The translations under genes and the position numbers were made by a program. Of a stretch of 5,869 nt of DNA, positions 1 through 5,869 are shown piece after piece. Source of the DNA: an uncultured Opitutia bacterium. Lineage in GTDB: Bacteria; Verrucomicrobiota; Verrucomicrobiia; Opitutales; UBA953. Location: NCBI GenBank assembly GCA_903921665.1, contig CAIXQT010000147.1:1-5869 (forward strand), read 5' to 3'. Under the pieces are notes generated by a model. That model saw only the letters and a program-made list of their open reading frames with translations, made no database searches and had not been told where the DNA came from. Position 1 is the first letter of the stretch. Each line of letters starts with the position of its first letter.

Positions 1-190
1 CGCCGAGTTTGAAATCGCGCGAGAGCTTGTCGAAGCGTAGGTCGCCTTTTTCCTTCTCGGGACCGTGGCAGCGGGAGCAATGCTTCTGGATGAAGGCTTC
101 GTAGGGCTCCGCCGCGCGGACGATGCCGGTCAGGCTCAGGCTAAGAGCGAAGAGCGCAAACACTCTGGAGAGGTATCCCGGGGAGGGCAT
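1..190 (-). CDS. Exported cytochrome c-type (CxxCH) protein, N-terminal fragment, probably DUF1592 family
   Basis: Reading the minus strand from the ATG at 190 gives 63 open codons that run off the left edge, so only the N-terminus is present. Residues 1-27 form a Sec signal peptide: a hydrophobic core (VFALFALSLSLTGIV) followed by a likely cleavage site near RA/AEP. The mature start EPYEAFIQKHC leads into CSRCHGPEKEKGDLRFDKLSRDF, with the haem-binding C38-x-x-C41-H42 motif at bases 65-79. An 'FxxKHCxxCHGPEKxKGDLRxDxLSRDF' opening is typical of large PVC proteins with DUF1587/DUF1592/DUF1588/DUF1585 domains, rather than of the DUF1549/DUF1553 type encoded upstream. That assignment rests on this short match alone. 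The start is chosen because the signal peptide begins right at this ATG. No Shine-Dalgarno sequence precedes it (GTACCTCACC before ATG). It lies 126 bases behind the DUF1501 gene on the same strand and may be the first gene of the next transcription unit. Confidence 0.82.
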   Translation of the reverse strand, partial: MPSPGYLSRVFALFALSLSLTGIVRAAEPYEAFIQKHCSRCHGPEKEKGDLRFDKLSRDFKLG

Positions 191-316
191 GGTGAGGTAC
201 GGAAAGGGGGAAGGCGTTCGGGGCGGACGCTGCGGATACTCATGGGACAGACGGAAGCAGGGTCAAGTTCCCTGCCTTCGGGACCAAGAACAACGAACCA
301 AGAACTAAGAACTTCC
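191..316. other. Intergenic gap between DUF1501 gene and downstream cytochrome gene
   Basis: This is the only non-coding gap of any size in the window (the other junctions are 2 and 6 bases). On the minus strand it begins with a T-rich heptamer repeat, passes a weak hairpin (TCCC/GGGA stem with a 7-base loop, plus-strand 269-283), contains an isolated TTGACC at 266-261, and ends in a pyrimidine-rich leader (CCTTCCCCCTTTCC) before the ATG at 190. No strong terminator with a U-tract and no convincing -10 element were found, so whether transcription stops and restarts here cannot be decided from the sequence. Confidence 0.6.
286..313. repeat. Four-copy 7-bp tandem repeat, consensus AAGAACN
   Basis: The plus strand reads AAGAACA, ACGAACC, AAGAACT, AAGAACT as four contiguous 7-base units. 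Three of the four keep AAGAAC exactly and one has a single change (ACGAAC). On the transcribed minus strand this is AGTTCTT AGTTCTT GGTTCGT TGTTCTT, starting only three bases after the TAA stop of the DUF1501 gene. It is AT-richer than the surrounding coding DNA. Possible readings are a slippage-prone microsatellite of the STRR type, a fragment of a dispersed repeat family, or part of a 3' UTR element. The period-7 structure is read directly; any function is unknown. Confidence 0.75.
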
Positions 317-1804
317 TTACGCTAGGATCTCCTTGATCACATGCCCATGGACGTCCGTGAGGCGGCGGTTGGCGCCGTTGTGTCGGAAGGTGAGTTTCTC
401 GTGATCGAGGCCGAGGAGATGGAGCACCGTCGCGTGGATGTCATAGCCTTGGGTGAAGTGCGAACGGTCGGCAGGCTTGTAGCCCCATTCATCGCTCTGC
501 CCGTGGGAGACGCCGCCTTTGATGCCCCCGCCGGCGAGCCAGTTGGTGAAGACGAAGGGGTTGTGGTCGCGTCCCTTGCCGCCTTGGGCGCACGGCATGC
601 GGCCGAACTCGGTGGTCCAGATGATCAGCGTGTCCTCGAACATGCCGCGGTCTTTGAGGTCCTGGATGAGGGCTGCGGTGCCCTTGGCCATGCCGAGCGA
701 GAGCGGAGCGTGGTCGCGGGCGATGTCCTCGTGCGAGTCCCAGTTGCGACGGGGGAAGCCGTTGTCGTTGCCGGACCAGATCTGCACGAAGCGGACGCCG
801 CGTTCGAGGAGACGTCGGGCGGTCAGGCACTTACGGCCAAAGGCATCCTGTTCCTCGGCGACGTTGATCTCCTTAGGCCAGACCTTCGTTGAGTTATCGA
901 TGCCATAGCGGGCGTGCGTCTTCGCGGATTCCTGGGAGAGGTCGAGCGCGTCCGGCGCGGCGAGCTGCATCTTGGCGGCGAGCTCGTAGCTACGGATGCG
1001 GGCTTCGAGACGCGGGTCGCCCGGATGCGAATCGGCATGGGCTCGGTTGAGCTTGCCGAGGAGCTCGAGTCCGGCGGTCTCGCCGGTGGGCGTGATGTAG
1101 TCGGCCGGAGGCGGCGAGAGGTCGGCGATGGGCTTTGGGGCGTTGACGCGCACCTGCGTGGCCTGGTTCTGTCCGGGAAGGAAGGCGGAGTCCCAGTTCT
1201 TCTGGCCATTGGACGGTAAGCCGCGGATGTCTGGCAGGACGACGAAGGTCGGGAGGTTGTCGTTGAGCGAGCCGAGGCCGTAGCTCACCCAAGCGCCGAT
1301 GCTCGGGTAGCCCGGGATCAGGAAGCCGGTGGACTGCAAGAGGGTGGCCTGGCTGTGCACGCCGGAACGCCCGACGACATTATGCACGAAGGCGATGTCA
1401 TCCGCGACCTCGCCGATGGGCGCGACGATGTCACTGAGCATCTTGCCGGACTTACCGTAGGGTTTGAACTTCCATGGCGACGCGAAGGTCGAGCCGGGGC
1501 TGCTCTGGAAAAGTTCGACGGCTTCACCTGGGTCCCATTTCTCGCCATGCTTCTTCTCGAGGAGCGGCTTGTAATCCCACATGTCGACGTGGCTGGCGGC
1601 GCCAGCCATGAAGAGTTGGACGACTCGCTTCGCTTTGGCCGGGGCATGGAGGACGCCACTGGTCGGCGTGGCGGCGAGGAGCGATTCCTGTCCGAGCAGG
1701 CTGGCGAGGGCGATTCCGCCGAGGCCGCCCCCGGAGCAGAACAGGAAATCGCGACGGTTCATCGCCGTGACGCCGGACTGACGATGGTAAGGAGAGTCGT
1801 TCAT
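317..1804 (-). CDS. DUF1501 family exported protein (sulfatase/alkaline phosphatase-like fold), complete, Tat signal
   Basis: This is a complete 495-residue member of the DUF1501 family, close to the usual length. Residues 16-21 (NRRDFL) followed by a Gly/Ala/Leu-rich stretch to about residue 45 form a twin-arginine export signal, implying export in folded form. Family landmarks in order are: SHVDMWDYKP (71-80), where the first metal-site residues of the fold are expected; GKSGKMLSDI (117-126); PSIGAWVSYGLG (167-178); GVRFVQIW (336-343); NWDSHED (354-360); EDTLIIWTTEFGR (390-402); GRDHNPF (411-417); WLAGGGIKGG (422-431); and the C-terminal DIHATVLHLLGLDH (455-468) and RRLTDVHGHVIKEILA. The fold group contains metal-dependent phospho- and sulfohydrolases, but the classical sulfatase CxPxR nucleophile motif is absent, so the reaction is unknown. 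ATG 1804 is chosen because it lies two bases after the upstream TGA; Met15 (1762), directly before the RR motif, is the alternative. No Shine-Dalgarno sequence is visible, so coupling to the upstream gene is likely. The stop is TAA at 317-319. Confidence 0.93.
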   Translation of the reverse strand: MNDSPYHRQSGVTAMNRRDFLFCSGGGLGGIALASLLGQESLLAATPTSGVLHAPAKAKRVVQLFMAGAASHVDMWDYKPLLEKKHGEKWDPGEAVELFQSSPGSTFASPWKFKPYGKSGKMLSDIVAPIGEVADDIAFVHNVVGRSGVHSQATLLQSTGFLIPGYPSIGAWVSYGLGSLNDNLPTFVVLPDIRGLPSNGQKNWDSAFLPGQNQATQVRVNAPKPIADLSPPPADYITPTGETAGLELLGKLNRAHADSHPGDPRLEARIRSYELAAKMQLAAPDALDLSQESAKTHARYGIDNSTKVWPKEINVAEEQDAFGRKCLTARRLLERGVRFVQIWSGNDNGFPRRNWDSHEDIARDHAPLSLGMAKGTAALIQDLKDRGMFEDTLIIWTTEFGRMPCAQGGKGRDHNPFVFTNWLAGGGIKGGVSHGQSDEWGYKPADRSHFTQGYDIHATVLHLLGLDHEKLTFRHNGANRRLTDVHGHVIKEILA

Positions 1805-1806
1805 GG

Positions 1807-4773
1807 TCAGTCGATGAAGTTGAATTCGTTCAGGTTGAAGATGAGTCGGCAGAGGTTCGTCAGGCCGTGCTCACGCACGTAGCCCGACATCGCCTCAGCT
1901 TCGTTGGTGGACGGCGGACGGCCCAGCGCCAACCCGAAGGCCAGGTCGATCTGGGCGGGCGGGGTGGTGGCTTCCTTGGCCACGCGGGCCGCGAAGTGCT
2001 TGGCCATCGCGACTGTCAGGCGATTGTTGCGCATCGCGAGGGCCTGCAGGGCGTTGACGGTCTCGTTGCGGCTGGCGACCGACATCGAAGGGTCGGCACA
2101 GTCCAGTACGGTCAGGAAGGGTTGGGGCTGGGAGCGGACGATGAAGCGATAGACCGAGCGGCGATGGGACTTCGGGTCCTCGACGTCATGTTGGTCGTAT
2201 TCGTAGTGCGGTGAGTGCTGCGGCTTATCGATGACGAAGTCCTGGAAGCCCGGGCCGCCCATCGTGAGGTCGAGTTTGCCGGCGACCGAGAGCACCGAGT
2301 CATTGACCGCTTCGGCTTCGAGTTTGCGACGGTTCATGCGCCAGAGGAAGGCGTTACTCGTGTCGATCTTCTCGTTGGCCGGGTTGCCGAGGGAGGATTG
2401 ACGATAGGTCGCGCTCGTGACGATCAGACGGTGGAGTTTCTTGAGCGACTGACCGCTGTCGCGGAAATCGACGGCGAGCCAGTCGAGCAGCTCGGGGTGC
2501 GTGGGTAGGCTGCCCATGCGGCCAAAGTCGTTTGGCGTATCGCTCAAGCCACGGCCGAAGTGGTAATGCCAGACGCGGTTGACGATGACGCGCCAAGTGA
2601 GCGGGTTACGGTTATCGGTGATCCACTTGGCCAAGGCCACGCGACGGGCGCCTTCTGGGGCGTCAGCAGGTAGCTCGAACTGCGAGTTTAGTTCCTTGGC
2701 GAAGGGCAGGGTGCCTGGGCCGACTTCCTTGTCGGGGCTGCCGACATCGCCTCGCTTTAAGATGAAGATCGGACGGGGCTTGCCGCCGTTGGCGCCCGTG
2801 CCGGCGAAGGCGCCGGTTCCCTTGTGGATCGTGCCCACGTAGGCGACCTGCGGGGCGGGGAGTGCGGCGATGTCTTTGGCGACCTTGGCGCGGGCGGCGC
2901 TCAGTTCGGCCAACTGCTTTTCCACTGATGGATCCGCCTTGCCAGACCCTTTACGGATCTCGGCTCGTTCACGGTCGAGCACGGCCATGCGGGCGTCATC
3001 GCGTTCGGACTTCGGTCCGTAGAAGTAGCCGTCGGTCAGGTTGAGGCGTCCCCAGCGTGGGCCGGCTTCGATGCTATCGAGCGACGTCACGTTGGCGCCC
3101 AGGGCGACATTGCGTCCCTTGGGGTCGATGGCCTGGAGTTCAGCGAGGGCCAGGATGTAGTCGTTGTTACGGAGAGCCAGTTTGGTGGCCGTCACGCGTA
3201 GGTAGCGTCCTTTCAGCTTGGCCAACGGGAAGCGTTGCGGTTTCACGCCGGGATTCGGGACGTCGGCGCCGGTGAAGTCGGCGATGCTCGTCACGCCTTG
3301 GGCGAACTTAGCGTCGTCGGAGAGCTCGATCTTATAGCGGGCCGGGAAGCCGAAGCCCGCGCCGATGTTGTTATAGGTATCGTGGCAGCCCGTCAGGATG
3401 ACCTCGGTGAGCTCGCGGGCTACGCCGAGGTCGACCTGCACCCACTTCGTGGCGGACTGTTCCTTGGAGATCGCACTGTGGTAGCCGTATTCCGGGCGTT
3501 CGACCGCTGCGGTGCCTTGCTTCAATTCATCGATGAGCTTGCCGATGAGGGCCGCCCGACGGGAGTCGGTCGAAGCGGTTTTCTCGTTGAGGACCTTGAT
3601 CTCGCCGTCGAGTCGGGTGCGTTCGGCGACCAGCGGGGCACGACGCTTGGCCGCCTCCGGGTCCACGTCGAAAGTCTTATCGGCCTTATCGAGCGCCGCG
3701 AAGACGGCTTGGAGGCGGTAGTAGTCGTCCTGCTTGATGGGATCGAACTTGTGGTTGTGACAGCGGGCGCACTGGGCGGTCGTCGCGAGGAAGGCGCCGG
3801 TCGTGTTCGAGACCATGTCATCACGGTCGAGGGCGCGGGCGATCTTGCCATCGAGTTTGGTCTCCGGGAGTTCAGCGTGACCAATGAAGTCCCAAGGGCC
3901 TGCAGAGATGAAGCCTTGGGCGATGTGGCCGTCGGCCGTCTGCGGGTAGAGCGTGTCCCCGGCCAGCTGTTCTTCGACGAAGCGGGCGTAGGGCTTATCG
4001 TCGTTGAGGGAGCGGATGACGTAATCGCGGTAGGGCCAGGCGTTAGGCCGGAGCTTGTCCTTATCGTAGCCGTGGGTGTCGCCGTAGTGGACCACGTCGA
4101 GCCAGTGGCGGCCCCAGCGTTCGCCGTAGCGGGGAGAGGCCAGCAGGCGGTCGGCGGCGCGGCCGATGGCCGAGGGCAGGTCCTGGGCCGCGTCCTTCTC
4201 GAAGGCCGCGAATTCCTCAGCCGTGGGGGGCAGGCCGATCAGGTCGAAGTTCAGCCTGCGGAGGGTCGTGCGGGCGTCGGCCGTAGCGGAAGGCAGCAGA
4301 TTCTTTTGCTGGAGCTTGGCCGAGATGAAGCGGTCGATCGGGTGGGCGGCGTCGCCGGAGGGCAGGGCGGGCTTGGCAAGGGGCTTGAGTGACCACCAGT
4401 CGAGCGGATCGGTCTTCTTGAGGGTGGCTGACTCTGGCCAGACCGCGCCTTCGGCAATCCAGCGCTTCAGCGTATCGACCTCGGCCGCGGAAAGTCGTTC
4501 GCCCTTCGGGGGCATGCGCGTATCGCGGTCAGCCGTGGTCACGAACTTGATGAGCGGGCTCTCGGCGGCCTTGCCCGGCAGGATGTTCGGGGCGTGGTTG
4601 TCACCGCCGTGCAGAGCAACCTCGCGGTCATCGAGCCGGAACTCGCTCTTCTGTTTCTTCGGCCCGTGGCACTCCACGCAGTGCTTCTCGAAGATCGGCT
4701 TCACCTCCGACTCGAAGGAGACCGCGGCGTGACCGATGGTCACGGATAGGAGTAAGGGGGTAAGCAGCCGCAC
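1807..4773 (-). CDS. PSCyt1-DUF1549-discoidin-like-DUF1553 exported multidomain cytochrome protein
   Basis: This 988-residue protein starts with GTG; no in-frame alternative precedes it, because a TGA lies three codons upstream, and a Sec signal peptide (about 1-16, RLLTPLLLSVTIGHA) begins at once. Domains in order: a planctomycete cytochrome c domain (PSCyt1, about 20-112) with haem motif C32VEC35H36 and a candidate distal Met in RMPPKG (M87); DUF1549/PSCyt2 (about 144-365) with RYGERWGRHWLDVVHYGDTHGYD and a second motif C335ARC338H339NHKFDP; a charged helical stretch (373-420); a discoidin/F5-8 type C-like region (about 426-550, with WVQVDLG, SDD and RYLRVTA) plus an NVALGANVTSLDSIE segment (555-569); a second helical stretch (592-638); a GDVGSPDKEVGPG linker; and DUF1553/PSD1 (about 702-988) with NPLTWRVIVNRVWHYHFGRG, DFGRMG, LDWLA and SRNETVNALQALAM, ending in NLCRLIFNLNEFNFID. 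It is probably a c-type haem protein in the periplasm or on the surface. Substrate and redox partner are unknown. It sits between two DUF1501 genes and is nearly contiguous with both. Confidence 0.94.
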   Translation of the reverse strand: MRLLTPLLLSVTIGHAAVSFESEVKPIFEKHCVECHGPKKQKSEFRLDDREVALHGGDNHAPNILPGKAAESPLIKFVTTADRDTRMPPKGERLSAAEVDTLKRWIAEGAVWPESATLKKTDPLDWWSLKPLAKPALPSGDAAHPIDRFISAKLQQKNLLPSATADARTTLRRLNFDLIGLPPTAEEFAAFEKDAAQDLPSAIGRAADRLLASPRYGERWGRHWLDVVHYGDTHGYDKDKLRPNAWPYRDYVIRSLNDDKPYARFVEEQLAGDTLYPQTADGHIAQGFISAGPWDFIGHAELPETKLDGKIARALDRDDMVSNTTGAFLATTAQCARCHNHKFDPIKQDDYYRLQAVFAALDKADKTFDVDPEAAKRRAPLVAERTRLDGEIKVLNEKTASTDSRRAALIGKLIDELKQGTAAVERPEYGYHSAISKEQSATKWVQVDLGVARELTEVILTGCHDTYNNIGAGFGFPARYKIELSDDAKFAQGVTSIADFTGADVPNPGVKPQRFPLAKLKGRYLRVTATKLALRNNDYILALAELQAIDPKGRNVALGANVTSLDSIEAGPRWGRLNLTDGYFYGPKSERDDARMAVLDRERAEIRKGSGKADPSVEKQLAELSAARAKVAKDIAALPAPQVAYVGTIHKGTGAFAGTGANGGKPRPIFILKRGDVGSPDKEVGPGTLPFAKELNSQFELPADAPEGARRVALAKWITDNRNPLTWRVIVNRVWHYHFGRGLSDTPNDFGRMGSLPTHPELLDWLAVDFRDSGQSLKKLHRLIVTSATYRQSSLGNPANEKIDTSNAFLWRMNRRKLEAEAVNDSVLSVAGKLDLTMGGPGFQDFVIDKPQHSPHYEYDQHDVEDPKSHRRSVYRFIVRSQPQPFLTVLDCADPSMSVASRNETVNALQALAMRNNRLTVAMAKHFAARVAKEATTPPAQIDLAFGLALGRPPSTNEAEAMSGYVREHGLTNLCRLIFNLNEFNFID

Positions 4774-4779
4774 GACGGG

Positions 4780-5869
4780 TCAGGCGAGTATTTCCTTCAC
4801 GACTTCGCCGTAGACATCGGTCAGGCGGAAGTCGCGGCCGAGGTGGCGGGCGGTCAGTTTCAGATGGTCGACGCCGAGCAGGTGGAGGATGGTCGCATGG
4901 AGGTCGTGGACGTGGACCTTGCCGGCGACGGTGCGGTAACCCATCTCGTCGCTCTCGCCATAGGTGAGGCCGGGCTTGATGCCCCCGCCGGCCATCCAAG
5001 AACAGAAGCTCTCGGGCTGGTGTTCGCGGCCGTGCTTATCGATAGGGGACTTACCGCTAAGATCCTGGCTCCATGGTGTGCGGCCGAATTCGCCGCTCCA
5101 GATCACGAGCGTGTCTTCAAGCAGGCCGCGTGACTTCAGGTCCTTGATGAGCGCGGCCACGGGTTGGTCGGTCTGCGCGCAGAGCTTGGGCAGATTGCCG
5201 CGGATGTCGCCGTGGTGATCCCAGCCGCCGATGCTCACTTGTACGAAGCGGACGCCGGATTCGCTGAGCTTGCGGGCGAGGAGGCAGGCGCGGCCGAACT
5301 TATCGGTGTCCTTGCCGCCGACGCCGTAGAGGTCGAGGGTCGCCTTGGATTCCTTGGAGAGGTCGACGATCTCCGGGGTCGTCGTCTGCATGCGGAAGGC
5401 CAGTTCCATGCTCTTGATCATGCCTTCCATGCTTTCATCGCCCACGACATCGCTCTTCAGCTGGCGATTTAACCGTTGGATGAGGTCGAGGCGCTTGCGC
5501 TGAATCGCCGCGCTTTCGGAGGCGTTGCCAAGGTTTTCGATGGGCAGGCTTTGCGCACTCGCCGGTACGGTCAGGCTGGTGCCTTGGTGGGCGGCCGGCA
5601 GGAAGGAGTTGTCGTAGGTGCGGATACCCTGCGGGTGGATGGTGACAAAACTCGGGAGATTCTGGTTTTCCGTCCCGAGTCCGTAGCTGATCCATGAACC
5701 CATCGAAGGACGGACTTCGGTGAAGGTCCCAGTGTGGAATTGCTGGGTGGCGCCGGCGTGCTGGGGGTTGTCCGCGTTCATCCCGCGGAGGAGGCAGATG
5801 TCGTCGGCGACGGTCGCCAGGTGCGGAAGCAGGTCGGAGATCATCATGCCGCTTTGGCCGCGAGGGCGA
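4780..5869 (-). CDS. DUF1501 family protein, 5' end beyond the window (second paralogue)
   Basis: The frame stays open from the TGA at 4780-4782 to the right edge. Codons before the internal Met at 5847 read RPRGQSG, which continues the family motif GxSGxxxSDLxPH, so Met 5847 is not the start; the N-terminus and export signal are outside the window. Counting from that Met, landmarks are MISDLLPHLATVADDICLLRGM (2-23), PSMGSWISYGLG (47-58), GVRFVQVSIGGWDHHGD (198-214), EDTLVIWSGEFGRTP (244-258), GREHQPESF (273-281), WMAGGGIKPG (284-293), DLHATILHLLGVDH (315-328) and FRLTDVYGEVVKEILA (340-355). These match the downstream DUF1501 protein throughout, but with many substitutions and several indels, so this is an old paralogue. 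Differences at expected metal-site regions include GREH against GRDH and WDHH against WDSH. It lies in the same reading frame as the following cytochrome gene, six bases apart. Confidence 0.92.
   Translation of the reverse strand, partial: RPRGQSGMMISDLLPHLATVADDICLLRGMNADNPQHAGATQQFHTGTFTEVRPSMGSWISYGLGTENQNLPSFVTIHPQGIRTYDNSFLPAAHQGTSLTVPASAQSLPIENLGNASESAAIQRKRLDLIQRLNRQLKSDVVGDESMEGMIKSMELAFRMQTTTPEIVDLSKESKATLDLYGVGGKDTDKFGRACLLARKLSESGVRFVQVSIGGWDHHGDIRGNLPKLCAQTDQPVAALIKDLKSRGLLEDTLVIWSGEFGRTPWSQDLSGKSPIDKHGREHQPESFCSWMAGGGIKPGLTYGESDEMGYRTVAGKVHVHDLHATILHLLGVDHLKLTARHLGRDFRLTDVYGEVVKEILA

Noticed and set aside
237..266. Possible promoter in the gap: TTGACC on the minus strand (266-261) as a -35 element
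   Set aside because: The hexamer matches the -35 consensus at 5 of 6 positions, but no acceptable -10 element occurs 16-19 bases further on (ATGAGT and GAGTAT are poor), so it may be chance.
269..283. Terminator-like hairpin TCCC-7 nt-GGGA
   Set aside because: The stem is only four base pairs and no T-tract follows it on the minus strand; it is too weak to call a terminator.
284..312. CRISPR-like direct repeats (CCAAGAAC twice, AAGAAC once more)
   Set aside because: The units are 7 bases and contiguous without spacers, so this is a simple tandem repeat and not a CRISPR array.
341..892. Plus-strand open frames opposite both DUF1501 genes (also 1355-1882, 4843-5133, 5164-5472)
   Set aside because: All are antisense to genes with clear family motifs, lack recognisable domains and show the same GC-driven composition.
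1733..1762. Lipoprotein signal at Cys23 of the DUF1501 protein
   Set aside because: The residues before the cysteine are FLF, not a lipobox (Ala, Gly or Ser is needed just before Cys), and the cysteine precedes rather than follows the hydrophobic core.
3235..4392. 385-codon open frame on the plus strand
   Set aside because: It lies wholly antisense to the DUF1549/discoidin part of the well-supported cytochrome gene. Its translation is a Val/Gly/Arg/Glu-rich low-complexity product with no recognisable motif, as expected from the opposite strand of a high-GC gene.
4793..4798. GAAGGA on the minus strand as a ribosome binding site for the GTG start at 4773
   Set aside because: It lies 19 bases before the start codon, too far for a working Shine-Dalgarno interaction, and it encodes the conserved KEILA end of the upstream protein.
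5845..5847. ATG at 5847 as the start of the right-hand DUF1501 gene
   Set aside because: The frame stays open upstream and encodes RPRGQSG, part of a conserved family motif, and a start here would remove the export signal and first metal-site region.

Overview
The window is a compact stretch of genes that all lie on the minus strand. They encode exported proteins of families expanded in the Planctomycetota-Verrucomicrobiota (PVC) group: DUF1501 proteins and 'planctomycete cytochrome' (PSCyt1/DUF1549/DUF1553) proteins. High GC content, absence of Shine-Dalgarno sequences at every visible start, a twin-arginine leader of the RRDFL type and this gene-family mix all point to a PVC bacterium. Verrucomicrobiota seems slightly more likely than Planctomycetota, but this is an impression and the window cannot settle it.

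In transcription order (right to left) the layout is as follows. (1) 4780->5869: a DUF1501 protein whose 5' end lies beyond the right edge. (2) 1807-4773: a 988-residue protein starting with GTG, six bases after the previous stop. It has a Sec signal peptide, an N-terminal cytochrome-type CxxCH domain, a DUF1549 domain with a second CxxCH, a discoidin-like (F5/8 type C) region, and a C-terminal DUF1553 domain. (3) 317-1804: a second, clearly diverged DUF1501 protein, complete and with a twin-arginine signal, starting two bases after the previous stop. (4) 191-316: a 126-base intergenic gap carrying a four-copy 7-bp tandem repeat directly behind the DUF1501 stop. (5) <1-190: the first 63 codons of another exported CxxCH protein, most like the start of DUF1592-type cytochrome proteins, running off the left edge.

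The spacing says genes 1-3 are one transcription unit, probably with translational coupling. PSCyt/DUF1549/DUF1553 genes paired with DUF1501 genes are a recurrent arrangement in PVC genomes. DUF1501 belongs to the alkaline phosphatase/sulfatase-like fold group, but no member function can be stated with certainty. The predicted haem sites, the carbohydrate-binding-type domain and the export signals suggest a periplasmic or surface system acting on a complex substrate such as a (sulfated) polysaccharide; that is inference. No RNA genes, mobile elements, CRISPR arrays or origins were seen.
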